Below are positions 27,001 to 38,407 of a stretch of 64,000 bases of DNA, in pieces. The notes beneath the pieces were generated by a model. It was given only the letters and a program-made list of their open reading frames with translations. It was not told the DNA's origin and made no database searches. Location of the stretch: positions 1,178,001 through 1,242,000 of the forward strand of contig JAMXBD010000237.1 in assembly GCA_024138025.1 (NCBI GenBank), read 5' to 3'. The DNA comes from Combretum micranthum (taxonomy: Eukaryota; Streptophyta; Magnoliopsida; Myrtales; Combretaceae). Each line of letters begins with the position of its first letter. Position 1 is the stretch's first letter. A program made the translations under genes and the position numbers.

Positions 27001-27716
27001 TCCACATTTGAAGGTAAACTATTTGAATTATCAATGTTTGAAAACAAACTCATTTTAAATAACAATGTTTTATCAAATTTATTTAAAATATTAACATTTA
27101 GGGATAGATTCATTTGCTCTATTCATGATATGAATAATAGCCTATCCGTGCTAGACAATTTTATAAAAATTTAATAAAAATTCAATGATATATTACTTTT
27201 TTATATCCACAAAGAGAGCAAACGGTGATTTTTATTTATTTATTTATTGTGCAGTAAAAGAGGTGAGCATATGGTATGAAATTGACTACTTCAATGTTCG
27301 AGTATTAAATTAAATTTTTGTGCAAAGTTCTTATATCAATTTAGACATTGACTCTAAATAAAATTAATTGTGGCGAGATAAACATGGGAATGTAAAGTTT
27401 GCAAACGCAATTTGTAAATTATATTTTTTTCCTAATATAAATAAATCTTAAGAACCTCATTTTGAGCACTTAGAAATATAATAGTAATTTTTAAATGAAA
27501 AAAATCTTTGAAACATTGATACAACAATTAGGATTTTATAAGACGGAAAAAAAAAATTATTGATATTAATGTGCCATAGATAAAGACAAGTGATAGGTAA
27601 ATACCAATAACATTTAGGCATGTGAAAAATCATTATAGTTCTTAAGATTAAAAATGATCTTAGTAACAAGATCTCAATTGAACGTAGATTTACACCCACT
27701 GTTATGTGTTATCTAA
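24086..27716. other. AT-rich intergenic region upstream of terpene synthase
   Basis: No gene is supported. Open frames of up to 82 codons (for example 25493-25741 on the minus strand) have no recognisable domain. Two segments (about 26980-27130 and 27180-27360) are written in repeated phrases like 'CAATGTTTGAAAA.AAACTCATTT' and resemble degenerate AT-rich MITE sequence; the second partly matches 49000-49080. A tiny poly-A insertion is annotated separately at 26378-26433. Confidence 0.5.
26378..26433 (+). mobile_element. Minimal poly-A retro-insertion with 16-bp target duplication
   Basis: AGCAGTATTAATATTG occurs twice (26379-26394 and 26418-26433). Between the copies lie only AGACGACCG and a run of about 15 A. 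A long target duplication plus poly-A tail is the mark of LINE-type, target-primed reverse transcription. The inserted body is only about 9 bp, so this is an extremely 5'-truncated event. Confidence 0.6.
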
Positions 27717-27730
27717 TATATATAAAAAAG
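27717..27730 (+). promoter_or_regulatory. Candidate TATA region of the terpene synthase gene
   Basis: TATATATAAAAAAG lies about 300 bp upstream of the ATG at 28032. A weaker alternative, CAATAAAAGG at 27946-27955, would give a 5' leader of about 55 bp. Neither is proven; the region is AT-rich enough for chance matches. Confidence 0.25.
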
Positions 27731-28031
27731 AGTCTTGATGCTCTCAGTCTCAGGATTAATAATTAATAACTATGCACCTGAAAAACACACACACACATAT
27801 ATATAGATATAGAATACCTTTTTTATTCTTTTATTGATGTTTTTTACTCGAAAAGGGTTTGTCTCTAAAGTTTCACGTGATTCATGTGTCTCTTAGTAGA
27901 TACAACTAAAAGTCATTACAAGATAGTCACGCACGCTATCGCTATCAATAAAAGGGCAGGAAATCCTAGTGAGCATGAGCAACCATCAATATATACAAAG
28001 TACAGGACATCACAAACAGTCGTGTGCAAAG

Positions 28032-28163
28032 ATGACTACTCAAATGCTTTCTTCAACCATACTTAGATCTAATTATGGCAATAATGTCAATCGTTCAGTG
28101 GCCCATTTCGCTCCCAGTGTATGGGGAGATTACTTTTGCATTTATGCTGACCATGATCAACGG
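28032..28163 (+). CDS. Terpene synthase exon 1
   Basis: Residues 1-44, ending in phase 0 before GTATGA. Holds the N-terminal motif: R21, P28 and W31, followed by GDYF, the form seen in TPS-a proteins (PSxWGDxF). The second arginine of RR-x8-W is S22. Confidence 0.9.
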
Positions 28164-31100
28164 GTATGATACAAATTATTTATATTTATATATATATAGT
28201 TAGCCATGATATTTCTGAGATTCGTTTATTTCATCTTTTTTCAGATCATTTTGATGTGTTATTTTTATCTTTATAAATAGTTATTTATCGAAAAATATAT
28301 ACAGATAAAAAAATAAAAAATTTTACTTATAAATAGATTAAACAAATCAAATATATATAAGATATAAATGAAAATCAGATAATCAAAACAGACTTATTAT
28401 AATGGATTTTGATAGTTGAAATACTTATTAAATTTTTAGTATACAAGTTATTATGTTAGATACTTATTAAAAAGAAAATTGCTGCTAAAGAACCGTATCA
28501 ATAGCAATGATTTATTATTATATTATGCTTCTTCTGTAGGATGAAAATGACATCGAATGTGAGAGGAAAGTCAATGAACTGAGAGAAGATATAAGAAGGA
28601 TGATTACTGTCGAAGTTGATAACCCTCTGGAAACACTAGACCTAATTGATCAAGTTCAACGCCTAGGTATCGAATACCTATTTGAAAACGAAATAAAAAA
28701 GGCATTGGAGCAAATTCATAAGATCTACTTTTCATATAATGATGGCATGGACATGGAACATGATTTACACACGGTTGCTCTCCTTTTCCGATTGCTACGT
28801 CAACAAGGTTATAGAATTTCCAGCAGTAAGTTTTTACTCTCTCTTGTTTGATAACGTTAGTCATTTGTCATCATTTGTCGTCGTCATGGGATGCTTCATC
28901 CCTATTCCATGTTATTTGTACGGTAGAGTTATATTGTTCTATTTGATGTTAGTCGAAAATAATACGCTCTCTTATGACACCTAGTGATACTCGATGCCAT
29001 AGAAAAATGAAGTAAAGTTAAGGGACATCACAAAATCATTTCTAATTAATAAAAATATGGCTCGTATGTCATCAATATATGCTAAAAATAATTAGAAGAT
29101 GTGTATTGGTCCATAGTTTTTTTTTTTTAATTATTAGCATTATTATTATTATTTAAACCATATTCTAATGTTAAAAATATTTATCAAGCAATATTTTTAG
29201 TAGACTAACTCTTGTGAATCAATTACAAGTCATCATGAGTCCTCTAATTAATATTAACTAATTGAACACATGTCATATGTCTGTTAAATAATAAATCAAA
29301 AGTATGTAAATACAAGTCTTTTATTGAAAATAAAAATGAAAATTTTATTGAAAATAAAAAGAAAAAAATAACTTTTCCCGTACAACTTGCACATGCTCTC
29401 TCTCTCCCCTTCCCCTTACCCGCCCAACTTCCCCCCAGAGTGTAAGTCCTTTATTTTTATTTTTGATTTTATCTTATTCTTTTCTAAATTTTAATTTTAT
29501 TTTTATACTTCACAACTCCAAAACCAGATTCCTTAATAGGTAGTTCAATTAAACCAGCCCAACCAGTCAAGATGGTCCTAAATCTAGTTCAACCTAGGTC
29601 AAACTTATGAACTGTTGGTTTTGGGCTGGTTTCTGACCGAGTCGGTGTCTATGGTAGCTTGCCAAGGTTTGCAAGGATTTGTTTACCATTTTAGGAGTTT
29701 TTTTCTCACTAATTGTTCATTTTTTTTTTGTTATTTTTATTATCTTATCTAATGAATATCATTAACAATAATATCTTATGGATTTAATTTTTGTGATCGT
29801 TATTATGAAGTTGGCATTTGACAAATGTGAAAGTGAACCAAATTTTTAACAAACTTGGTGGACGTCCATTTTTCATAAAATTTAGAGAACACTTTAGACC
29901 AAAATAGAAAAATATAAGGATGAAGAACTCAAGCAGTAATTTGTCCCATGCTTTATTTAAGTTCTCATAATCTTAAATTGGACAAACGTGATCATTATAA
30001 ACTCCCGTGAATATTTTGTTAAAACATAAAAGGTGCAACTGGAATCTCATATTTGACATATAGTAGTTTAATTTCTATTGCCCCTCGTAGATTAACTTTG
30101 CGTAAAACTTTGTTCCATCTAATCGTATCATACAAGTTTTTTCTATTAATAATAAGAAAATAATTATTGCTTAATACATTCGAGGTGTCAAAACATAGAA
30201 CGCCAGATGGTATGAAGAAATGAAATATATATCTTATTAAATTCCTACTTCTCGTCTATAACTTTGGAAAAAACAAAGAACCCAAAAGTTTGGGGATTTC
30301 TAAATTTTTTCTCGCCATAAGGTTTGAGCTTGAGGGAAAGGGAGAAGGCTTGGGTGAGTATAGAAAATACATTTAAGGGACTATTTGGATTATCTGTTTT
30401 TAATTTGTATTTGTATCTTTTTTAAAATGATATGTATAAATATATCCGATTTGCATCTATATTTTATCTATATTTGATCTATTTGATCTTTTGATGAGAA
30501 CTGTCAACTTTTTTTTATCTATATCTATTTCTTAATAAATAATTTATTAGAAAAAAAGTTTGAAAAAAGTGTCTGTATCTTACTAAAGTAATACACACAT
30601 ACATATATAATTTCATGTTATTGTGATATAATGCAGACATCTTTGACAAATTCAAGGACGAGAAAGGAAGTTTTACGGAATTACTTGCGGATGACGTACG
30701 AGGATTATTAGGTTTATATGAAGCAAGTCATATGATAATACATGGGGAGGATACTTTGGAAAGTGCACTTACATTTAGTCTTACACATTTGAAAGCATCT
30801 TTGGAAAAGCAATTGGTAATTACCCCCTCACTTAAGGCCAAAGTTATGCATGCGTTGAATCAGCCTATACGAAAGGGATTACCAAGGGTAGAAAGCATGC
30901 AGTACTTCCCAATTTATCAACAAGATCCCTATCACAATGATATTCTTTTAACCTTGGCAAAACTAGATTATAACTTAGTGCAAAAGCAGCACCAAAAAGA
31001 ACTTGGTGAATTGTCCAGGTACTTGTTTACTTTTCTTATTTTATTTTTATTTTTTTCATGTAAACAAGAGTTTATATACTTGGGTAGTTAGAAGTTACTT

Positions 31101-33011
31101 AATATATCAATATGACTAGGTGGTGGAAGAATTTAGGCTTCAAGGAGAAGCTTTCTTTTGCAAGAGACAGACTCGTGGAATGCTATTTTTGGGCAATGGG
31201 AGTTTTCTTTGAGCCACAATATGCACTTGGGAGAAAAATACTTTGTAAAGTATCAGCTATGATTACAATCATAGATGATACTTATGATGTCTATGGGACT
31301 ATTGAGGAGTTAGAACTCTTTACAAAGGCAGTACAAAGGTGATAAAAATTACACATTCATTTTGCAACTTACTTTGTTAGTTATCGATTTTTAAGAATGA
31401 CAAAATATGACTATACTGCAAAACTTGTGTTTAGATGGGAAAGGGGTGTGGATGAAGATATGTTGCCAGGTTACATGCAAGTAATTTACAAGGCACTACT
31501 TGATGTATATGATGAAATTGGGAGTCTCTTATCTAAACAAGAAAAATCATATTGTCTCCACTATGCTAAAGAGGGGGTAAAAAACTCTTTTCATTCAAAG
31601 CTACATTTTTTAATATCAATTTTCTATTCTTTCATAAATAACTAAAATAGTAGGTACAATAACACAGATGAAACGCCTGGTTAGAAGCTACATGGAAGAG
31701 GCTAGATGGCTTAACCAAAATCAAATGCCCTCTATGGAGGAGTACATGTCCATAGCATTAATCACCTCAACTTATGGACTATTGGCAATATTAGCTTTTA
31801 TCGGAGTGGGAGATATCGTAACAGAGGATCTTTTAGAATGGGCATCAACTATACCTAAGATAATAAAGGCTTCAGCTACAATCCTGAGATTGTCTGATGA
31901 TATTGCTTCATATAAGGTATGTAAAACTAGGTTTGTCTTTTTCACCGATTTGAATAAAAATAGCATTAATAATAAAGACATCATAGTTGTGTCTTACTTA
32001 CTCAATTAAACTAAAGTTTAAGAACTCAAAAGAATTTCAGTATTGATTAATTACATAATTGCTCATGTATGATCTCTAATGATAATATATATTAATAAGA
32101 TGACCTCAATCTGAAGCAAAACAAAATTTTTAGACAAGTAAAAATTTTTTTTTGAATGATTAGAAACTCAATTGAATCTTAAAAAAAATTGTGAAAACTC
32201 AATTGAATCTTCAAAAACTTGTGACATGGAAGCTTTATTGGTTTTTAAAATTACCTATCAGTAACAAAGATTTATATAGTTTTAGAAAATACATTAACTT
32301 TTTCACAAAGAATTAGTATAAAGAAATAAAAAGTCTTACGGTTTAAGGGATTACTGTCAAACATTATGATTATGTAAATTAATGACATTTTGAAAATCTT
32401 CGAAGGCACAAATAGCAAACTTAAGTACTTAACTAGAAATTTTAGATAAGAGTTGAAATCCCTCTTTCTCATATGATTTTATACAGGACTTGTTACAAAA
32501 GCCATAATCAGACGTGCACATATTTACAATTTTTTTTCCATCAATTTTTCTTTTTTTAAAAGTGATAGTAATAAAGAAATAAATCATATATTTATTTTTG
32601 TAAAATTCTAGTTTAACACAAGCATGAAAACCTTAATTTACTATATGTTTCATATTCTTAATGAAATCTTATACTTAATCCATCAATTTAAATGTGTGTC
32701 CTATTTGTCACTTTTGACAGTTTGAAAGAAAAAGAGTGCACATACCTTCTGCTGTCGAATGTTACATGAATGAACATCATGTGACAGAGGAAGAAGCTCA
32801 AGAAAAACTCTCAAAGTTAATTTCTCATGCATGGAAGGATATTAATGAAGAGTGCCTTCATCCAATACTCTTTGAAATGACCATTTTAATGAGGGTTGTC
32901 AATCTTGCACGTGTTGTTAACTTTCTATATAAGGGTGAGGATCATTTTACTAATGGACATTTGATCAAGGATATTATAAGTTCTTTATACATAGACAGTG
33001 TGCCAATATAA
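28032..33011 (+). CDS. TPS: Class I terpene synthase (TPS-a-like, probable sesquiterpene synthase), seven exons
   Basis: Converts a prenyl diphosphate, most likely farnesyl diphosphate in the cytosol, to a terpene by metal-dependent ionisation and cyclisation. Exons: 28032-28163, 28540-28825, 30637-31018, 31120-31338, 31435-31576, 31668-31916, 32721-33011, all with GT-AG introns. The joined frame is 1701 nt (566 residues plus stop) without interruption, a normal length. Seen: R21 to W31 ([11 protein letters not shown]), RDR 282-284, DDTYD 319-323 and D464-D465-S468-E472 (NSE/DTE). Exon sizes 219, 142 and 249 are typical of seven-exon plant synthases. Only 20 residues precede the R...W motif, so no plastid transit peptide is expected, which favours TPS-a over TPS-b. 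The first motif has S where RR is usual. An in-frame ATG at 27975 would add 19 residues, but the 28032 start fits the family better. The exact product cannot be read from sequence. Confidence 0.93.
28540..28825 (+). CDS. Terpene synthase exon 2
   Basis: Residues 45-139 plus one base of codon 140. The acceptor is CTTCTGTAG and the donor is GTAAGT. Contains the family landmarks [17 protein letters not shown] and [10 protein letters not shown] of the N-terminal alpha-helical domain. Confidence 0.92.
28826..30636 (+). other. Expanded intron 2 (1811 bp)
   Basis: Starts GTAAGT and ends ATGCAG. Introns at this position are often near 100 bp in the family. This one contains a C/T-rich block at about 29397-29440 and a stretch at about 29540-29660 with inverted-looking CCAGCCCAACCAG / GGGCTGGTT words, which suggests inserted DNA. 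No coding sequence is seen in it. Confidence 0.75.
30637..31018 (+). CDS. Terpene synthase exon 3
   Basis: Residues 140-267 (both border codons split). Contains [23 protein letters not shown] and [10 protein letters not shown], all standard for plant terpene synthases. Ends at the split R codon before the WWK of the next exon. Confidence 0.92.
31120..31338 (+). CDS. Terpene synthase exon 4 (RxR and DDxxD)
   Basis: 219 nt, residues 267-340. It starts in the RWWK motif, carries RDR at 282-284 (diphosphate handling) and [15 protein letters not shown]. It ends after the metal-binding DDTYD at 319-323, followed by VYGT. Confidence 0.95.
31435..31576 (+). CDS. Terpene synthase exon 5
   Basis: 142 nt, residues 340-387, starting in RWE and including [19 protein letters not shown]. 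Short introns of 96 and 91 bp flank it. It ends in phase 0 at AKEG before GTAAAA. Confidence 0.9.
31668..31916 (+). CDS. Terpene synthase exon 6
   Basis: 249 nt, residues 388-470, phase 0 at both ends. Starts [14 protein letters not shown] and ends [11 protein letters not shown], which holds D464, D465 and S468 of the second metal-binding motif. Confidence 0.95.
32721..33011 (+). CDS. Terpene synthase exon 7 (C-terminus)
   Basis: Residues 471-566 plus the stop TAA. E472 completes the NSE/DTE motif across the 804-bp intron 6. The end [13 protein letters not shown] is the usual C-terminal helix region. The acceptor is TTTTGACAG. Confidence 0.95.
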   Translation, partial: FERKRVHIPSAVECYMNEHHVTEEEAQEKLSKLISHAWKDINEECLHPILFEMTILMRVVNLARVVNFLYKGEDHFTNGHLIKDIISSLYIDSVPI

Positions 33012-33568
33012 GTTAACATGGTGCAACTAAATTAGTCAGCTTCTATGTAATATATAGAGGACTTATTTAGTTACTTTGGACAATAGTATGTGTGACTTTT
33101 TAAAACGTATAATGCACAAATATTAGTTTGGATGTGCGGATTTTTAAAGCTTTGTTCATATATATATTTGTGAAAAAAGAAATGAAATAAAATAATGATG
33201 ATATTGCCCCTAAATCTCTCTCTTAATGGAGGTTCTAACATTGGGATGTCATTTTACTGGCTTTAACCCTTCTTAAAGTTGAGAACAATCTTCTATATCT
33301 ATCTTAACTCATGTCCACTATTTGTTCTCGCTCATTTATTTGGGTAATTTTTAATAAAAATTAATTCTACATATAAATGTTATATTATTTTGAAAATATA
33401 GAATAGCTATTTTTTCAATTAAATAAAAATTAAGACCTATATTCTATGTGGGAAAATAATGTCCTTAGAATGTGTATAAATTCTTTCTTAATCTTTTTTC
33501 CTTGTACAACATTATCAAACTTTCCCTTATCTAGTTATAATTAGCTGTATAAAGCACTACCTAGTTCT
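33012..33568 (+). other. 3' flank of terpene synthase
   Basis: AT-rich, with no other gene seen. A polyadenylation signal candidate AATAAA is at 33186-33191, about 175 bp after the stop. The duplicated block starts at its right end. Confidence 0.55.
33186..33191 (+). other. Candidate polyadenylation signal (AATAAA)
   Basis: First exact AATAAA after the terpene synthase stop codon. Plant signals are loose, so this is only a candidate. Confidence 0.35.
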
Positions 33569-34559
33569 TTTGATTTGTCAACTTGTCTCAACCCTTGGTT
33601 ATGAGCCAATGGCCTCATTGACCATTCTCATAACGTGATAACCACTTTGAACAATTGGTTCTCTCTGATTTCCCATCCTATGATAGCCAAAAAAGATGTT
33701 ACAATAGGATGAATTATCTCATTTCTTACCTCAACCACTCCGGTTGAATTCACTATCCATTTAAAAGTTCAATTTTGATTGATCTAAGGCTAGTATACCT
33801 ACCCTATATCGATTAGGCACTCATTTGTAAATTTTTTGTCACTTCATTGCAACATACTTGACTACTACAAATGGTTACTATAGGTCTATCTATTATATGA
33901 AAAAATATTTGTTGTCACATAGATGATGTTTCCATCCTGTCTTAATGAATAAATAATTACCAAGTGTATGTAAAATAATAATAACTATTTCATTTATTCT
34001 AGGGATTTTTTTATATTTTAAATTTATTAATACATGTCAAGTTTTCATTAGTCAGGATAGTATGGAGACAGCTCCTATGAGACAACCAATTTTTATTCCT
34101 ATTATCCTATATCAAAAATGAATATTTTATGAGACAATTGATTAAACAACAAGAGACCAACCATTCAAGCATTAAGTTCACCTCAAGTAATCAATGATTT
34201 TTATGCAAAATTATTTAGATGAATAACATGAATTTAGGTGTATAATTTTACATATTTATGATTTTACCAATTTCACATGATTTTATACTATTCTATCAAT
34301 TTTATATATTTTAGTGAATAGTAAAATAGTGATTTTGATAACCATGCATTTATTACATAAAAAAACAATTACAAGTTAGGAGGGATATAAATTGTACCTC
34401 ATATTACAAACAATTGAGGGAAACGAGTAAATAAAAAACATATAAGGACATAAAGGGTAGATAACACACAAAAACAGAACTTTAGCACCTATTACATTCA
34501 CCATGTGATTGGCCCATTAATCTCTTGATCTTGAAACCCTATTTGAGCGATGAGCCTAA

Positions 34560-35012
34560 AGCGTAGAAATCAATCTACCTCAACTTTGGAGTGTAGTCAA
34601 TGTTCTCTTCATGTTCATTATCTTCTTCTCTATCTCCACCTCCACTAATAAAGTCTACTAGCATAGGAGATGTTTTTGTCCAAATGCTTCTCATATAGTC
34701 CCTTGAATATATTTGGAGGACACTTAGATTTGTCATAGCTTTAGTTATATGTATTTCTTGGTTTTCTTCCCTAAGTGAATCAATTGAATTAAAAGGGAAT
34801 ATAGTTCACCTTAGCATTAGTAGCACCGGTCATATTTTGGGGATCTACCTTATCTAACCACCTTATTATTGTTACCTACTTTAATTACTTAAAACTCCAT
34901 CAGGGCTTACTCTTTTTATATTTTAGTATCACCAGAGGTATTAGATGGGCCCACTTTGATTGGTACCACATCAATTAGAGGAGATGATTCTTCTTGAACT
35001 TTCTTTCCCTTG
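34560..35012 (-). pseudogene. Coding-like remnant in duplicated block, copy 2
   Basis: Counterpart of 5830-6245. The minus strand reads KKVQEESSPLIDVVPIKVGP and, further on, a similar acidic EEDNEHEEN stretch, with frame shifts between them. The family is not recognised. It ends next to the left inversion breakpoint at about 35021. Confidence 0.25.
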
Positions 35013-35020
35013 TTAAACTT

Positions 35021-36648
35021 GATGATTCCAATTTTTAATACATATTTATGTTAAGCTAGTTTGGTTAGGATAAGAATTGACTTGATTATTCTTCACTTTT
35101 TGTGTTATTGGTTCCTTCTAAGCATTCATTTTTTTTCTATATATTTTTATTTTTCTCCACAAAAGATTCATTAAAAGGAGGTTCTTTATAGAGCTAGACA
35201 AATGGGCTATAACCTGTGGGTTGGCCCGTTTAACCCACTTTTAAAACAGGTTAGGGGTGATTTTTTTCAACCCGATTAAAAACGTGCTAAAAAAACCCAA
35301 CCCGTTTAACCTACGAGTTAAAGCGGGGTTAACCCGCAACGGGCTGAGTTGGCCCACTTTTTTTTTTAGATTAAAATAGGTTTTAAACTTAAATTTGAAA
35401 GTTGAAACCTAGAGAGTACAGTGGACTGTGGTCTGTGGAGAGACGATAGCTCACAGGCACTACACCACACCAACAACTAGAATAACCACGTCCATAAGAT
35501 GAAAAGTAAGAAAATAAACAAGCAACATCGAAATCCACCAATTGAAGAGCAAAAGAAGTCGGCCGAAAAAAGAAGAGCAGAAGAAGCCGCCCAGCCCATA
35601 AAATGAAAAGTTCATGCTAGCCATTCCGTAAATCCATGCATCAAGTAATGAGACCAAGCAGTAGAATAGGCCCAGCAAGTCAAATTTCCAAGCAAGTTCT
35701 CATGGTCCAGTGAACAAGTCTTCAACCCAAGCAAATGTAATATATATTTTTCGTTGGAATGGGGTATCCAATATTAGTATTTTTCACTTGAAAAATCATG
35801 AGAGATGACGTTAAATTATAAAACTATTAGTATAATATTGTTCTTTTATTAAATTTTAAATGAGTCAAGTTAGTGGGCTGGCCTGTTTAACCCATCATCC
35901 CGTGTAGGTTAGGTTAGGGTTATAAATTTTGGCCCGTTTATTAAAGTGGGTTAAAATTTGTTGGCCCGTTTAACCCACCAGCCCGCATGGCCGGGCCGGG
36001 CCAGGTCGGGTTGGTCCATTTAACCCACTTGCCCAGCTCTAGACTTCTTTAACATAACATTCATCCATAACATGGCCCATCTCATAACAAATAGGAGGTA
36101 TGACTAATTACAATAAAAGTTTAGATAATTGAACTTTCCCAAGGTCACGATTCATTAAAAGGCGCAATTTGATTGATTGAAATCTAGTCTAAATGGAATT
36201 CTATCAACCATTTAGTAGTTTAATCGATCGAACTACCTCAAGTTGAAGCTCGTATACTACTTGCACAATTCTATGATTATTCTCAAATATGATGATCTAA
36301 GTTCTAGCATTTCTAGGTTTTTTTCTCAATTAAAGTGATCATTTCTTCCCAATTATATATTTGTTCCAAAGAGCTTCATTGGTTGAAACTCATTTTAACT
36401 AGATTTTAACCTTTTCATAATTTGATTTCAACTTGATTAATGTTATATTAATCACCACAACCTAAAGCTGGTCATCTCCCAATCTTGATTATTAAACTAA
36501 ATTGCTTTATCAATCATGTCATCTGCTAATTACTCAATCAATTTCTTACTTGAACTAAGATTAAGAAATTAAATTAATTAAGAGAAAAAAATATACAAAG
36601 AGTAGTAATTTTCAAAGAGAATATTTCCACCTTGGGCTCTTGACTTGG
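35021..36648 (-). other. Inverted segment relative to block copy 1
   Basis: The reverse complement of about 6250-7046 lies here: 35021-35160 matches the reverse of 6930-7046, and 36590-36645 matches the reverse of 6250-6305. Both sides outside resume direct collinearity (34981 with 6220, 36655 with 7050). The derived orientation cannot be told without an outgroup. Confidence 0.85.
35189..36043. mobile_element. Nonautonomous hAT-like element, 855 bp
   Basis: Absent from block copy 1, whose empty site is near 6890. The left end starts TAGAGCTAGACAAATGGG. The right end read backwards is TAGAGCTGGGCAAGTGGG after two extra bases, so the inverted repeats differ at three positions. Flanks are GTTCTTTA (35181-35188) and CTTCTTTA (36044-36051), an 8-bp duplication with one mismatch. 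Subterminal regions repeat GGCCCGTTTAACCCAC-like words many times, as in plant hAT elements. The 72-codon open frame on the minus strand (35460-35678) shows no transposase motif. Confidence 0.75.
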
Positions 36649-38407
36649 ATTGAATAAAAAGAATTTAGAATAATTATAAGAAATTAGAATGATATTTCTT
36701 AATAAGAAAAAGGATTCATTGATACCATTAGATGCGGGGTTTTCTAGTTGACACCGTTGCAGGTGTTTCTCTTATGCTTCACATAACTTGAAAAAAGTGA
36801 TGTGAAGATAACATATAGAGTGATGACTTTGTGAGAAAGGGCTTGGGTGGTGGAGTAAACAATCTTAAGAGCTTAAGTTCATAAATGACAAGTGGAGGAG
36901 TTTAAAAGATTAACCTCATTGTGCTTGGGAAGGAATGATTTGCTTCTTCATTCGAGACTTGTTTTAATCTCTAAGGTAGCTTAACAACACAACATCACTT
37001 TTTTGGTGTGTAAACATTGACAACATTTGTTAGATTGCAATAATAGTTTGATGATGAACCTTTTATATTAGTTATTTTCTTGATGGATCTCTTCATTATA
37101 TCCTCTTAGATCTATGAATACGAAGAGGTTTTCTAATGGATGTGTTGGTTTGGAAAATCTTAAGACCAAATTGGTTGATCCAACAATCTCTATTCAAGTT
37201 AAAAAAAAAAAAAAAAGATCTCTATTCCATGTTTACAGACTTAGCTATTTGGACTATAGCACTTTCGAGGAGTTAAATCTAAGATGTTGCCAGACTTTTA
37301 GCCTAAAAATGGGTACATATTGTGAATGGTATCTAACATTTGGTAAAATATATCATTAGGTACTTGAACTTTGAAATTAATCAATATTATCATATTAACA
37401 TTGACAATATGTTTCTTCAATAGATAAGTTCTTAAGCCTACGATTTATATGGCATATTATAAAGCTTTATGGTATTTCTCATGAAGTATTTGTTAATATC
37501 AAATTTTAAAATAAAAAGATAAATGGGTGATTTAATATTATATAATTTGAACTTGTTCAATTAAATAAAATAGTAAATTTAATTTAAAAACTTTTTTATT
37601 TACAAGATAAGTCACCTGATACTACAAAAACTTCCCATAATCTGAGCAGAAATTGAAGCGAAGCTGAATTCTGAAATTGACAACTTAAACCTCATAATCT
37701 CAACTCATTCTTTTCTTAGCTAATTTGACACCATAATTTCATGATTATAAAATGTGTATTGAGAAATTAAAATTATAACTTACGTAATTATTCATGGACA
37801 AAATTCTAGGAAGAATTGTATGCATATGAAAAATATGTTTGATCTTATATGATGGGATTACTGCAACTGGTTAATCACGTGTAATAGGCATACTGATCAA
37901 CGCTAAAGGAGTCTTGCAATGATGGCACATGTATATATGTTATAAAGAGAGGCATGGGAGAAGGAATAAAAGATCAAATTAAGTAAACTTGATCATTCGT
38001 GACTAGTTATTTGCTTAATGTGGACTTTGAACTTTCTTGAAGGTGTTTCAGCAAAGTTTCCACATTGTTTTCAATTTTAGGAATATGTAGAAGGAATCCT
38101 AATGAAAAGAAAAGCCTCCTATTTATAAAAGTTGAAAGTTGATGCTAGCCTTTGGATAATTCCCAAGGATCTGACGACTATGATTGAAGCTTTCTTTTCT
38201 TAAGTAATAGGTTGAGCTTGCAAATGAACTTGAAGAGATCTTGGAGGTTTTTCTAAAACAAAAGAAGCTAAGTATTCTTTTGAAATGTCTCATTTTTAAT
38301 ATAAAACAAATTTAATGCTTACTGTAATCCATAAGCCTTATCATAGTAAAATAAAGCCCAAATTAGCTTAGATAAATACTTTTTTCGTTTACTTTTCGCA
38401 TGTGAGA

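Noticed and set aside
27884..28066. 60-codon frame ahead of the terpene synthase
   Set aside because: Different frame from exon 1, overlaps its start and carries no motif.
28604..28864. 86-codon minus-strand frame
   Set aside because: Antisense shadow of terpene synthase exon 2.
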